64,000 nucleotides of DNA from Panopea generosa (GCA_029582155.1 CM055898.1:25397339-25461338), one strand, 5' to 3'. Positions 22,151-35,454 are shown, numbered from the stretch's first letter. The notes: generated from the letters alone by a model not told the origin. Translations and numbers: made by a program.

Positions 22151-22648
22151 AGCATATATATATGCATGATGTATTAGGGAAATTGTTTTTAGTCATTTTG
22201 AAAAGTCCTGATATACTTGCTTTAAAAACCAAGAAATGGTAGTTTTTATGTCATTTTATGCTAACAGTCAATTGGTTAACCTATCCTCTCTTTCCTGGAA
22301 TCCTGGAAGGTGATGCTGGTAGTGAGGCATGTATTCAACTTTAAAATGTTTAAACCAGTCTCGTTGTATGTTTTATTAGCGTTGTTTTAGCATTTTTAAG
22401 TCATATCACAATGGTGTCTACTTGAGACAGTATTCTTAGTGCTGCCATGTGATTAATAAGTTTTGTATCATGCCGCAGACACATGTTATGATATCCCATC
22501 CAGTCACATTATACTGACACTAAGCTGACCAGACCTAGAACAAGTGAGGAAGTACCAATTTTCAAGCCTTTGGTATGAACCACGACCTTCCGCATGTGAG
22601 GCTGATGCTGTACCACAAGACCAGTGCTGCGGTTTTAAATTAAAGACT
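22151..22648. other. Spacer between two arrays
   Basis: AT-rich sequence. The part 22,500-22,630 (CTGACCAGACCTAGAACAAG, ACCACGACCTTCCGCATG) looks like a minus-strand tRNA-derived repeat sharing a motif with 11,517-11,580. Confidence 0.4.
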
Positions 22649-23975
22649 AACTTTCACATTGGTAAGGCGTATATAAGGTTGTGGGTATACAGTATACTTC
22701 CACATTGGTAAGACGTATATTAGGCTGTGGGTATACAGTATACTTCCACATTGGTAAGGCGTATATTAGGCTGCAGGTATGCAGTATACTTCCACATTGG
22801 TAAGGGGTATATCAGGCTGTGGGTATACAGTATACTTCCACCTTAGTAAGGGGTATAGCTGGTTGTTGGTATACAGTATACTTCCACCTTGGTAAGGCTG
22901 TATTAGGCTGTGGTGATACAGTATATTTCCACCTTGGTAAGGGGTATATCAGGCTGTGGGTATACAGTATACTTCCACCTTAGTAAGGGGTATATCAGGT
23001 TGTTGGTATACAGTATACTTCCACCTTGGTAAGGCATATATTAGGCTGTGGGGATACAGTATACTTCAACCTTGGTAAGGCATATATTAGGCTGTTGGGA
23101 TACAGTATACTTCCACCTTGGTAAGGGGTATATTGGCTGTGGGTAGACAGTATTCTTCAACCTTGGCTAGGCATATATTAGGCTTTGGGTATACATTATA
23201 CTACCACATTGGTAAGGTGTTTATTAGGTTGCTGGTATACAGTATACTTCCACATTGGTAATGCGTATACTAGGCTGTTGGGAAACAGTATACTTCCATG
23301 TTGGTAAGGCATATATTAGGCTGTTTGGATACAGTACCCCGGTATACTTCCACCTTGGTAAGCGGTATATTAGGTTGTGGGTATACAGTATTCTTTAACC
23401 TTGGTAAGGCATATATCAAGCTTTAAGTATACGTTATACTTCCACATTGGTAAGGCGTATATCAGGTTGTGGGTATACAGCATTCTTCCACCTTGGTAAG
23501 GGGTATATTCGGTTGTATTAGGTTGTGGGTATACAGTATACTTCCACCTTGGTTAGGCATATATTAGGCTGTGAGTTTACAGTATACTTCTACCTTGGTA
23601 AAGGGTATATTTTAGGCTGTGGGTATACAGTATACTTCCACCTTCATAAAGCGTATATTAGGCTGTGGGTATACAGTATACTTCCACATTGGTAAGGCGT
23701 ATATCAGGCTGTGGGTATACAGCATACTTCCACCTTGGTAAGGGGTATATTAGGTTGTGGGTATACAGTATACTTCCACATTGGTAAGGGTATATTAGGT
23801 TGTGGGTATACAGTATACTTCCACATTGGTAAGGGGTATATCAGGTTGTGGGTATACAGTATACTTTCACATTGGTAAGGGGTTTATTAGGTTGTGGGTA
23901 TACAGTATACTTCCACATTGGTAAGTGGTTTATCAGGTTTTGGGTATATAGTATACTTCTACCTTAGTAAGGCAT
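22649..23975. repeat. 46-bp minisatellite
   Basis: About 28 copies of CTTCCACATTGGTAAGGCGT then ATATTAGGCTGTGGGTATACAGTATA in total. Each unit contains GTATACAGTATAC, a perfect odd palindrome. Small indels and a partial unit insertion occur near 23,510. Confidence 0.93.
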
Positions 23976-23984
23976 ATATTGATT

Positions 23985-24395
23985 TCTTTGTGGCTGAGTG
24001 GCCTAAGGTGCTGTTGCCTACAGGGCTTGAAATTTCTTATAAAAGCTATTCATCTTCCCTTTCTAACATTTTTAATTGAATGCTTAAAATCAAAGAAATA
24101 TTAAGGTCAGTTTCTTAAATATTACTCGTCCTGACCAAATATTCACTCATCATGGCAAGTGGATTAGTGGAATTTTTCAGCCACTGATCTCTCACTGCTA
24201 AGGTTGTGGGTTTGAGCCCAGTTAGGTTCAAAAGATTTACTTGAGAAAGTCTGCCAGTTATTTGTAGAAGGATTGTGGTTCTGCTCAGATTCATTCTAAG
24301 GTCTTCCTCCTCTAATAAACTGAATATACTATATAAACCCTGCTGTATTGAAAATTGTCTTAAACTGCATATAAAAAAATCCCATAGTTGTAATG
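23985..24395 (+). mobile_element. Decayed SINE family-2 pieces
   Basis: A head fragment GTGGCTGAGTGGCCTAAGGT at about 23,990 is separated from a body at 24,195-24,390 (CTCTCACTGCTAAGGTTGTG, AAGGTCTTCCTCCTCTAATA). Decay and a gap suggest an old insertion, or two. Confidence 0.6.
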
Positions 24396-25069
24396 GATTA
24401 ATATCTCCCACTTCTGTACACTTCTGGAGTTATATTACTGCATATGTTTTAATTATTTGACCTCTTACTTTTTTAAAAAAAAAATGTTTCCATTTTTATG
24501 AGGAAATGTGAACATTCATCTTACATGTATGTCATTTCATGCATTGCCCACAATTTGGGGTTAATATATTGTTTTGTTATGGCAGCTAAATGTACAGTTA
24601 CAAAATCCAAAGGTCAATCTAAATTTGGACACAAGAGGTGAGGCACCAAACAGGGAATATTAATTCTCACACCTTTTTGCTGATTGCTGATATTACCTGT
24701 GACAAGTATTCACTACAAGCATTTTAATTGGTCAGTGTAAACAGGTGATATAATCCTTTCTGTATCATGTAAGGTTACAGTAGTTATATATGTGCTGCAT
24801 ATTCCAATATCATGAAATTCTAAGATTGGATAATGATAAACTTCTTTTCTTGGTCAGTATAATTTTTCTATTACTGTTTTATTCTTATTTTATTTTTGCT
24901 TTATCTGCAGTCAAAGTTTAATTTTGGGGATCAATTTATTCACTCAGTTATATTATAGGTGCTTGAAATGGGAACATTAAGTTGGACCATCCCTTCATGG
25001 CATTATTTATGATTGATCAAGTTATTGTGATAATGTATCCAGTTTGGATGAATCCTGCACTTTAATACA
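24396..25069. other. No recognised feature
   Basis: AT-rich, with poly-A and poly-T runs; nothing supported. Confidence 0.5.
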
Positions 25070-25255
25070 TACAGTCAAACCTGTCTTAAGCAGCCAGTCA
25101 AGGGAAAGGGCAAATGTGGCCTTTAAAGACAGGTTGTTGCTTTATACATGTTAATTTACTCTGAAAGCATAGAAAAGGGAAATAGAAAACATGGTTGCTT
25201 AAGACAGGTGGCTGCTTGATAGAAGTGACCGCTTACACAGATTTTAATGTATACA
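25070..25255. mobile_element. MITE-like repeat, copy 1
   Basis: It opens TACAGTCAAACCTGTCTTAA, repeats AAGACAGGTTGTTGC and AAGACAGGTGGCTGC inside, and ends GACCGCTTACACAG. It is related to 53,535-53,721, where the inverted ends are clearer. Non-coding. Confidence 0.6.
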
Positions 25256-25364
25256 AAACTAAATGTAAGTTCTACAGCTCTTTGTGCTTTCATGGTTAAG
25301 ATATTGCATATACCACAGAATGTTGTTGTTTTTTTGTGTGCTTTTTTTATATTTTTTGTTGGAT

Positions 25365-25535
25365 CCTCAATGGCCAGGTGGTCGAAGGCACTATTGTGTA
25401 ATGACCATTTACCTCTGTGACTGCTGTGGTCATGGGTTGGAGCCCAGCTTGGTCAAGAACTTGATTTGAGATAATTTGCCAGTAATTTGTTGAAGAATGG
25501 GGGTCTCACTCAGATTTCTTCCATATATAGTCTGT
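25365..25535 (+). mobile_element. Decayed SINE family-2 copy
   Basis: ATGGCCAGGTGGTCGAAGGC (box A) and GGTCATGGGTTGGAGCCCAG (box B) with a partial body ending at CAGATTTCTTCCAT. Confidence 0.6.
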
Positions 25536-25612
25536 TGTGTGTTGATATCCCGTTCATTATCTTGTTGGTGCTGCTGTTAGTTAATTAAATCATTCTTACA
25601 CTGCAGTGCATG

Positions 25613-25812
25613 TCCAAGTGGTAATCTGTCTCAGCATTGATTGGATCCAGGGTATAAGGGCCATGGGTTCGATCCTCCGCCACGGCTATGTGTTGTGCCC
25701 TTAAGCAAGATAATTTATCAGCATATGTTTAGTACTGGTTCCACCCAGGAATACTTTGAGTTTGATTTATCTAAGTTGATGTGTTACTTTCACAATTGCA
25801 GTAAAATAGTCA
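25613..25812 (+). mobile_element. SINE family 3
   Basis: CCATGGGTTCGATCCTCCGC (box B) then CACGGCTATGTGTTG, TTAGTACTGGTTCCACCCAG and a TTGCAGTAAAATAG end, matching 55,663-55,885. The head is partly altered. Confidence 0.7.
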
Positions 25813-25977
25813 AATTGTCTTGACATTCAATATACCATGTTTGGTTGTTTTCTGTCTCAGGAGCTTCACAAACCTGTACAAAGAAAATGAAAAAGTCCAA
25901 TGATGACAGGAGACAATCAATATGCTGAAACATTTCCTTTTATCAAATAGAGGCAAAATGAAGAAATTTGAAATGAA

Positions 25978-26036
25978 GAAATATATATATATATTAAAAT
26001 TAAAATTATATAATATATATATATATATTATATAAT
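25978..26036. repeat. (AT)n-rich imperfect palindrome
   Basis: ATATAT blocks flank TTAAAATTAAAATTATAT and return as TATATTATATAATTTT. It is a self-complementary AT tract, prone to cruciform formation or slippage. Confidence 0.6.
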
Positions 26037-26432
26037 TTTGTATTTTCATTATTTTTCCTTTTTTTCTCTCTACAAGCAAAAAGTAATCTTTACTGTTATT
26101 TGATACTTGTCATTAAATTGTTATTCATTATTTAACTAAAGTATATTAGTATATACTGTATTTATAAAAATAAATCATTTACAACATGACATTCATTACC
26201 TTGGGCCACCCTTAATAAATTGTTTGTTTGCCACTTCCGACTCATACCATTTAGGGGTGGGTAGGTAGGTAATTATTTTTTTTTCTTCTTCTTTTTTTTT
26301 GTAATCAATCAGAGAATCATTTTAAGGACATGACATTGTAATGACCGAGAATATTTTAAATGAAAACCAAAGAAAAAAACAAAAAATTAGCCATTTTTTA
26401 ATTTAGACCTGGATGGTTTTCATATTTTATAT
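26037..26432. other. No recognised feature
   Basis: AT-rich with poly-T tracts; nothing supported. Confidence 0.5.
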
Positions 26433-26700
26433 TGTGAAGGCCTGATTAGCTCAGTCGGTAACATGTCTGACTATCAATCCAGGGGTCTTAAGTCCGAATC
26501 CCCACATGGCAACAGTCTGTCTCTCCAACATTTGTCTCTTACTCCTGATTCAAGTTAGAAAGTTATAAGTAGCTTGCAGATATGGGTGTGCTTGAGTACT
26601 GGTTAACCTTTCAGGATCCTAGGAAACAGTGGTTAGGTTAACTGATCGTCTGTTAGCCATCGATGGTATGAAAATGATGCTAAATACTCAATCAATCATA
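26433..26700 (+). mobile_element. SINE family 1
   Basis: A tRNA-like head (GATTAGCTCAGTCGGTAACA; CAGGGGTCTTAAGTCCGAAT) leads to a ~200-bp body with TACTGGTTAACC and GTTAGGTTAACTGATCGTCT, and an (AATC)n tail. CATATTTTATAT occurs on both sides (26421 and 26697), consistent with a target duplication. Confidence 0.88.
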
Positions 26701-26724
26701 TTTTATATATATTTTTTCTTTCAG

Positions 26725-26823
26725 GAAATGGTATACTAGGATGATAAAACACTAAAAGAATAGAAAGATCAATGATGAAATGAAAGAAAAATACTGGTAG
26801 TTTTTTAACTGAATGACAGTAAG
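26725..26823 (+). ncRNA. Possible non-coding exon
   Basis: A TTTTTTCTTTCAG acceptor and CAGTAAG|GTAAGA donor bound 99 bp with stops in all frames. A similar acceptor (TTTCTGTCTCAG) lies at 25,860 and a donor (AAAG|GTAAGG) near 27,388. Splice-site quality is the only evidence; it could be chance. Confidence 0.22.
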
Positions 26824-27435
26824 GTAAGAATGTTCTAGGCTCATTCTGCTTTTTCATTCTAATTCAGAAATTTGAATCAAATATTTTTTCATTTTTGTAG
26901 TTTCATTCAGTTTATTCTTTGGGCATTTTTTTTCTCCTTCCAACGTTGAGAGTGAGCCTCAGATCTGGCAAGGAATTATATAGAGGAGGGAAGGCAACTG
27001 ATTATAATTCAAGATCATTTTTGTGTCACTGATCCTATTTTGATAGTTGAAATTGCCATTCTTCTTGCTTACATTTGTCGGCTACAGTAAATGAAAGCTA
27101 AAAAGTCCAGACGACCATATTTAACGATCCCAGTCTTTATTGTCATATCCTTTGAATTGAATCCATTGAACAAAGGTTATCATGTGGGAGAAACCTCTGT
27201 TTTAGAATAAGGTCCAGAAATAATATTATTTTATTGGACAGTCCAGGTACTATGAAACTGTTTTTTGTTTTAAATATCTATTGACAAAAAAATCAACAAT
27301 GGTTTCTTTCCATGGTAAACTTTGATAAGCCATGTCCATAATTGCTGTGTTCAATGTTAACATGCTGATATTGTGACAACAACAAAAGGTAAGGTTTATA
27401 CGACTCTACTAGAACATGTTTAGCTAAGTTTAAAG
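26824..27435. other. No recognised feature
   Basis: Unique-looking AT-rich sequence leading into the next array. Confidence 0.4.
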
Positions 27436-27439
27436 AAAA

Positions 27440-29420
27440 TAGTGTGTACATGATGTTTTATGCAATATGTTCAGTGTACTGCATACATGGTGTTTTAAGC
27501 AATATGTACAGTGTAGTGTGTATATGGTGTTTTATGCAATATATACAGTGTAGTGTGTACACGGTGTTTTATGCAGTATGTACAGTGTAGTATGTACATT
27601 GTGTTTTATGCAATATGTACAGTGTAGTATGTACATTGTGTTTTATGCAATATGTACAGTGTTGTGTGTACACGGTGTTTTATACAATATGTACAGTGTA
27701 GTGTGTACATGGCATTTTATGCAATATGTACAATGTAGTGCGTACATGGTGTTTTATGCAATATGTACAGTGTAGTGTGTACATGATGTTTTAGGCGTTA
27801 TGTAAAATCTAGTGTGTACATGGTGTTTTATGCAATATGCACCGTGTAGTGTGTACATGGTGTTTATGCAATATGTACAGTGTAGTGTGAACATTGTGTT
27901 TTATGCAAGATGTATAATGAAGTGTGTACATGGTGTTTTATGCAATATGTACAGTATATTGTGTACATGGTGTTTTATGGAATATGTACAGTATAGTGTG
28001 TACATAATGTTTTATGCAATATGTACAGTGTAGTGCATACATGATGTTTTATGTGTTTGTTCAATGTAGTGCATACATTGTGTTTTATGTGATATATACA
28101 GTGTAGTGTGTACATGGTGTTTTATGCAATACGTACAGTGTAGTGCAAACATGGTATTTTATGTGTTTGTTCAGTGTAATGCTTACATGGTGTTTTATGC
28201 GATATGTACAGTGAAGTGTGTACATGATGATTTATGTGTTTGTTCAATGTAGTGCATAAATGGCGTTTTATGTTATATGTACTGTGTAGTGTGTACATGG
28301 TGTTTTATATAATATGAACTGTGTAATGTGTACATGTTTTTTTTTTGCAATATGTACAGATTAGTGCATACATGGTGTTTTATGCGATTTGTACAATGTA
28401 GTGTGTACATGATGTATTAAGCAATATGTACAGTGTAGTGCATACATGGTGTTAAATGCAATATGTACAGTGTAGTGCATACATGATGTTTTATGGGTTT
28501 GTTCAATGTAGTTCAGGTACATGATGTATTATGGGGCTTGTACAGTGTAGTATGTACATGGTGTTTTATGTGATATGTACAGTGTAGTGTATACAGGCTG
28601 TTTTATGTGTTTGTTCAATGTAGTGCAAACATTGTCTTTTATGTGATATTTACAGTGTAGTGTGTACATGGTGTTTTATGCAATATGTACAGTGAAGTGT
28701 GTACATGCTGTTTTATGTGTTTGTTCAATGTAGTGCATACATGGTGTTTAATGCAATATGTACAGTGTAGTGTGTACAATATGTTTTATGCAATATGTAC
28801 AGTGTAGTGTGTTCATGATGTTTTATGTGTTTGTTCAATGTAGTACAAACATGGTGTTTTATGCGATATTTACCGTGTAGTGTGTACATGGTATTTTATG
28901 CAGTATGTACAGTGTAGTATGTTCATGTTTGATGTGTTTGATCAATGTAGTGTAAACAAGGTGTTTTATGCGATATTTACAGTGTAGTGTGTACATGGTA
29001 TTTTATGCAATATGTACAGTGTAGTGCATACATGATGTTTTATGTGTTTGTTCAATGTAGTTCAGGTACATGATGTTTAATGGGGCTTGTACAGTGTAGT
29101 GTGTGCATGATAGTTTATGCAATATGTACTGTGTAGTGTGTACATGGTGTTTTAAGCAATATGTACAGTGTAGTGTGTACATGGTGTTTTATGCAATATG
29201 TACAGTGTAGTGTGTACATTGTGTTTTATGCAATATGTACAGTGTTGTGTGTACATGGTGTTTTATACAATATGTACAGTGTAGTGTGTACATGGCATTT
29301 TATGAAATATGTACAGTGTAGTGTGTACATGGTGTTTTATGGGGTATGTACAGTGTTACCTGTGTATATGGTGTTTTGTGGTGCTTGTACAGTGTAGTGT
29401 GTACATGGTGTTTTATGGGA
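27440..29420. repeat. 37-bp minisatellite
   Basis: About 53 copies of a ~37-bp unit, GTGTACATGGTGTTTTATGC then AATATGTACAGTGTAGT. Variant subunits with TGTGTTTGTTCAATGTAGTG are interspersed in a rough alternation between 28,040 and 29,060. Apparent ORFs (MYSVVCTWCFMQYVQ...) are repeat shadows. Confidence 0.94.
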
Positions 29421-29519
29421 TTTGTAAAATAATGATTTAATACAGTGTGTGCTTAATGTTTTGATGTGTTTATAAATAATTTGCTGTGTTTGATGTTTAA
29501 TTGTAGTAGAGTGTTTATG

Positions 29520-31040
29520 ATACAGTGTGTACATGGTATTTTATGAGATATGTACTGTTAGGTTAAGTTTATTTACATGTACAGTGTTTATGATACAGTT
29601 TTTACATGGTATTTTATGAGAACTGTACAGTTATGTTAAGTTTATGTACATGTACAGTGTTTATGATAAAGTTTGTACAGTATGGAATTGTATGAGAACT
29701 GTACAGTTATGTAAAGTATAATTACATATACAGTGTTTATAAAATAGTTTGTACAGTATGGTATTTTATGAGAACTGTACAGTTATGTTAAGTTTATAAA
29801 CATGTACAGTGTTTATGATACAGTTTGTACATGATATTTGATGAGAAATGTACAGTTAAGTTGATGTACATGTCAGTGTTTATGATACAGTTTGTACATG
29901 ATATTAGATGAGATATGTTAACAGTTAGGTTTATGTACATGTACAGTGTTTATAATACAGTTTGTACATGATATTTGATGAGATATATACAGTTAAGTTG
30001 ATGTACATGTCAGTGTTTATGATACAGTTTGTACATGATATTTGATGAGATATGTTAACAGTTAGGTTTATGTACATGTACAGTGTCTATAATACAGTTT
30101 GTACATGATATTTGATGAGATATATACAGTTAAGTTGATGTACATGTCAGTGTTTATGATACAGTTTGTACATGATATTTGATGAGATATAAACAGTTAA
30201 GTTGATGTACATGTCAGTGTTTATGATACAGTTTGTACATGATATTTGATGAGATATGTACAGTTAAGTTGTTGTACATGTCAGTGTTTATGATACAGTT
30301 TGTACATGATATTTGATGAGATATGTACAGTTAAGTTGATGTACATGTACAGTGTTTATGATACAGTCTGTACATGATATTTGATGAGAAATGTACAGTT
30401 AAGTTGATGTACATGTCAGTGTTTATGATACAGTTTGTACATGATTTTTGATGAAATATATACAGTTAAGTTGATGTACATGTCTGTGTTTATGATACAG
30501 TTTGTACATGATATTTGATGAGATATGTACAGTTAGGTTTATGTACATGTACAGTGTTTATGATACAGTTTGTACATGATATTTGATGAGATATATACAG
30601 TTAAGCTGATGTACATGTCAGTGTTTATGATACAGTTTGTACATGATATTTGATGAGATATATACATTTAAGTTGATATACATGTCAGTGTTTATGATAC
30701 AGTTTGTACATGATATTTGATGAGATATGTACAGTTAAGTTGATGTACATGTCAGTGTTTATGATACAGTTTGTACATGATATTTGATGAGATATATACA
30801 TTTAAGTTGATGTACATGTCAGTGTTTATGATACAGTTTGTACATGATATTTGATGAGGTATGTACAGTTAAGTTGATGTACATGTCAGTGTTTATGATA
30901 CAGTTTGTACATGATATTTGATGAGATATGTTAACAGTTAGGTTTGTGTACATGTACAGTGTTTATAATACAGTTTGTACATGCTATTTCATGAGATCTG
31001 TACAGTTATGTTAAGTGTATGTACATGTGCAGTGTTTATA
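29520..31040. repeat. 66-bp minisatellite
   Basis: About 23 copies of a ~66-bp unit: ATGTACATGTCAGTGTTTAT, GATACAGTTTGTACATGATA, TTTGATGAGATATGTACAGT, TAAGTTG. It starts about 100 bp after the 37-bp array ends and shares its TGTACA-rich words, so the two may be related. Confidence 0.94.
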
Positions 31041-31543
31041 ATTTATAATAATAATTTTACAGTGTGTCATGGTATGGTTATTGCGGTTGCAATTGATATC
31101 AACCTCTCATTTATCAAATTAAGAACTTTACATGAATTTACATGGATTTACGTAACATTACACAACTTTGCATGGATTTACATGGATAGAAATAAAGAGT
31201 AAAACTAAACATGAAAAATATATGAAATTGTAAAAGGTTCAATATAATGTAATGTGTGAAATAAGTCAAATGGGATTTAGAATGTGAAATAGAAGCACAA
31301 CTGTAAAGAAAAAAGGTGAAAAAACACAAAACAACTTAATTGGAACATGTAAATCTTATATAATAACCAGCCCAAAAATTGATTATATAATACCTAGGGC
31401 TAGTCCACCAGTATATACCCTTCCTCCATACCATTCCTACAAACCCTGGCCTGAACCTAGTATATATACATGAAGATTACAGGTGATAAGTGTAACAGAT
31501 ATATAATGATAAATGTCAGGTTAGAAATAATTTTTTTTTTAAG

Positions 31544-31670
31544 AATGGTCCTCCGTGGAAGTATAGTCTACTCAGATTCATTCTGAGGTGTTTATTTCAC
31601 CAATAAAACTGGATATGGCATGTATAACTTTTTTGAAAAAAGTGGTAAACCCCGTTAAAAAAAATCGAAA
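31544..31670 (+). mobile_element. SINE family-2 copy with internal deletion
   Basis: GGTCCTCCGTGG (head start) is joined directly to CTACTCAGATTCATTCTGAG, AAAACTGGATATGGCATG and a poly-A end. Box B and flanking body are deleted. Confidence 0.7.
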
Positions 31671-32150
31671 AAGATGTCTCATCAGAATGACTTAGATAAT
31701 CATGTGTGTGCTTCTGAAGAAAAGATAAAACATCTGTGAAATTAATGTAATCATTTTATTGAAGAAGCAAACAAAGTTAATAGAAATAATATCAATGTGT
31801 AATTCATGTTTATTAATATTAATTTTAGTTATTTAGTTGCATCATTTCCTTGTCCAGTTAGTTATGGAACCTAAACTATGAGAACATAAGTGGAGATTAA
31901 TTCATAACTTTTAGCATCCAACAGCAATTAGAATGATAAAAAAGGATAATGAATATTAATAATAATTAATATTTTACAAATAATAAAATAGGAAGAAGTA
32001 TCAAAGTTCAACTTACAGTGTTAACCTAAAGTAACAATTATTGTAAACTAAGAGTGACATACCGATGATACCAAGAAGACATTATAAGTCATCAATATCC
32101 CCATATAATGCTTTGGGGTATTTTATGTAGATTTCTGAATCTTGAAAATA
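31671..32150. other. No recognised feature
   Basis: AT-rich; nothing supported. Confidence 0.5.
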
Positions 32151-32154
32151 AAAA

Positions 32155-32585
32155 CTACTTCACAGCAAAAGGCAATTCTTGACCGCTAGGTTTTGGAGAT
32201 TTTGTAATTTAGACTAATTGTTTCCATGGTAACAGAACAAATATTGAAAATGAAAACTCTCACAGCAAAAGGCCTTACTTCACCATTAGGTTCAACTGTT
32301 GACATGTGGAGAAAGTTAAAAAAAACACAAAAAAACTCCTATATACGAAAAGACACTTCTGGACCATTAGGTTGACATGTGAGGTGGGAACAAAGTTCTG
32401 TGAACTGACTTTGAAAGTTTTAGAGTTGTGCTGGAGAAAGGGTGAATTTTGACTAATGTTTCCATGGTAACAGAAAAATATGGAAAATGAAAACTCCTCC
32501 TTAGCAAAAGGCACTACTAGAACATGAGAATGACATGTGTGGTTTTTAGAGTTGTGTTTCAGAAAAACTTACGGACACACAGACA
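32155..32585 (+). repeat. Dispersed repeat with internal tandem structure
   Basis: Repeated words CACAGCAAAAGGC, ACCATTAGGTTGACATGT, TTTCCATGGTAACAGAA and TTTTAGAGTTGTG occur two or three times, ending in AAAAACTTACGGACACACAG. I recall this type of repeat as common in bivalve genomes; class not assigned. Confidence 0.6.
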
Positions 32586-33195
32586 CATAGAAAATATAGT
32601 AGGTGTAATCATTTAAATTAATTTTGTGTTCTACTGTATTCAAGGGTTTAAACATTAATGCAATTATTTACAACTTCATGTAATATTTTGCAGATGAAAA
32701 ATGTCATACTTGTAATGAGCAAATATTACAATGAATTATAGGTTTTAGGTCAGTAATGAATTTTGTACAGAATGGTTGAGAACATTTCCAATCTTGAGTT
32801 CTATTTCAAAATGTTTGCACACTCTTTTGTATAGGTAGCAAGATTCTTGCACTAATTTTAAATTAGCAAATGACAATACACAAAGTCAACAAATGCTTCT
32901 GAACTGTTAATGGAATAACTGAACATGTGTCTCATCATATTTCTAGATAATTTGGAGTATAAAAGTTATCCCCTAGCCTATATTGAAACTGCCAGGCACA
33001 TGATTTCATTTTAATGTTGAAATGGTAATTTCCATAATTATAAGACCATCTTTAAAACACTGAATTTAGTATAAAACAAAGATTGTACACATTCTAGCAC
33101 AATACAGAGGAAAATATTCAGCAACTGAAAACTTACAACTGACATTAGCTATGGAAATGCAATGGGACAAAAATCCAGCAATTTTTGGTGAAAAT
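32586..33195. other. No recognised feature
   Basis: AT-rich flank of the tandem duplication. Confidence 0.5.
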
Positions 33196-34366
33196 GGCAA
33201 AGTTTTGTAATTTAAACATATTTTATTGCCAAATAAACACATATTACAATATTTATCATGCATATAAGTCAAATACAATTGAAAGCAAAAGGGTCTGGCC
33301 ACAAGTTCTCTCAACATTAGATTCGACCAAAGTTTTGCCTGAAACCATTTGTCTTAAGATATACATAGATCACTTTTTAAATGGACTTTTTGTTCAGACA
33401 ATTATCTGAAGTTGTTGCGCATTAAATTTTGTTGACAAAGTTGTACATGCACTCACCCTTAAGGTCTCCCTACACAGTTGCATCATAATAGTAAGATTCT
33501 TGCACTTAAAAAATTGTCCTATGTAACTGAGTATGGAATATTGTTTTATATAGAATAAAAGAACAAAACTCAACTGTGTAGTGAGACCTTTTAAGTGTTC
33601 AGCTTGATTTAACTGATAACAAATTAATGGCAATCAAAGGACAAAAGGGACATAATTTTCAGATCTACTGGTTGAAGACCTGACTAGTTTATGGGATGTG
33701 TTTCCGTGTTGTGGCCCCCAGCACTGACCTGCAAATAATGTTATTCTCAACTTGACATCCAGCCGGCACCCAGGGCCCCTTTGTCTTGCCTGATGTCCAA
33801 TGTTTATAAATGCATGCTTATTTTACCATTTGTTGACCTGAACTCCATTTCCACTTCCATCACAATTCTCCACCCACCCCTATCCTGCTTGATCTTGCTT
33901 TTGGTTTATTATTTCTATTGTTTAGATGTCTCTTATTGTATTTGTAGTATATTGCTGTTTAGTTTATGTCAAATATTTTATTATTATTTATTTTGATTTT
34001 GTCCTAATATATTGGTGGACAGAAATAACCATGATAAATTTTGTGTTAAAGCTTATCTGATTACAGTTGCTATAAGTAAAGATGTTATATCTGGGCAATA
34101 TGACATCTTTAAAAACATGAATATCAGAAAAAGTTGTAATATTGAATTTATCAAGTATATATGTCTGTTTACCAATACACCTATTTAATATTTCTTTCTA
34201 TCTGCATTGTAGTGTATTGTATTGTTTATATATTGTATTGAATTGTATTTTGTTGTCCTCACAATATTGCGTTTCCTATATAATATTATATTGTATTGTA
34301 TCACTAACCTGTATTGTATTGTCATATATTTTATTGTGTTTTGTATTTATAATATTTATTGTATTG

Positions 34367-34500
34367 TTCCATATATATATATATATGTCTCATATCGTAT
34401 CGTATCGTATCGTATCGTATCGTATCGAATCATATCGTATTGTATCCTATTATGTCCTATTATATCATATCATATTATATCATACTGTATCATATCCTAC
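34367..34500. repeat. (TA)n and (TCGTA)n pentanucleotide tract
   Basis: A TA run is followed by about eight TCGTA units, then degenerate TATCRTATTA units. It matches in position 37,982-38,110 and 43,732-43,826 in the other copies. Confidence 0.9.
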
Positions 34501-34974
34501 CATTTCCTGTCCTATTGCAACGTCCTGCCTGTGTGATCTACCAATTTTTCCATCGTTCCTGGAAACCCACCCGCTTGTAATAGCCCCTTGCCAACTGTTG
34601 TAGTATGTATCTGTGTGCATCTCATGTGTGTGATCCTGTGTGTTTGCTCAGCTGCTATCTCCTGTGTATATTGCCTGATGTATCTGTGTGTCTATCTGTG
34701 TGTATTTCATGTGTGTGATTATGTGTGTTTGCTCAACTGCTATATCCTGTGAGTGAGGTCATGCTTAAAATATGTTTGTTTGCTGTGCTCTGAACCAATT
34801 ATTTGGTAGGTAGGAGTGATTTTCTTTTGCCAGATTTTGAATTTTTAATGTCATTATGAGTTTATGAAAAAAATGCTTTTAACATCAATTAAAAACATTT
34901 GGGTAACTTTAATTGGCATGGGTAATAAAACAGCAAACAAACATATTTAAAGAATGGCATGAGTTGTATGTCTT

Positions 34975-34975
<1 letters not shown>

Positions 34976-35014
<39 letters not shown>

Positions 35015-35203
35015 TGCATGCGCATGCATGTGCATGTGTCTTCTATGTCTGTGTTTGGTCTGATTGTATATGTGTTTGTGTGACAATTGCTTATGCATGC
35101 ATGCATATACAACTGTACATTTATATATGTGCGTGTATGTGCATGCATGCATGACTGGGCATGCCATATGTATCGTATATGTGAGTTCAAAGTGCCTTTC
35201 TGT

Positions 35204-35273
<70 letters not shown>

Positions 35274-35403
35274 CAGAGGGAGAGACAGACAGAGAGAGTC
35301 ACAGAGTAATAGAGTCACAGAGAGATAGAGAGAGAGAGAGAAAAAGAAAAAAGAGAGAAAACAAAAGAGTCACAGAGGGAGAGACAGATAGAGAAAGAGA
35401 GAG

Positions 35404-35454
<51 letters not shown>

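Noticed and set aside
22649..23975. CRISPR-like array (conserved repeats with variable parts)
   Set aside because: The whole unit is repeated with gradual drift; no unique spacers, no cas genes, and a eukaryotic context.
26440..26520. tRNA gene
   Set aside because: The tRNA-like block is the head of a ~285-bp SINE seen at least eight more times, with a conserved body and (AATC)n tail. The same applies to the heads of families 2, 3 and 4.
34142..34603. 153-residue hydrophobic ORF (Tyr/Ile/Cys-rich)
   Set aside because: Produced by the TCGTA/TATCA pentanucleotide tract and flanking AT-rich DNA; the paralogous copy has a different sequence and reading.
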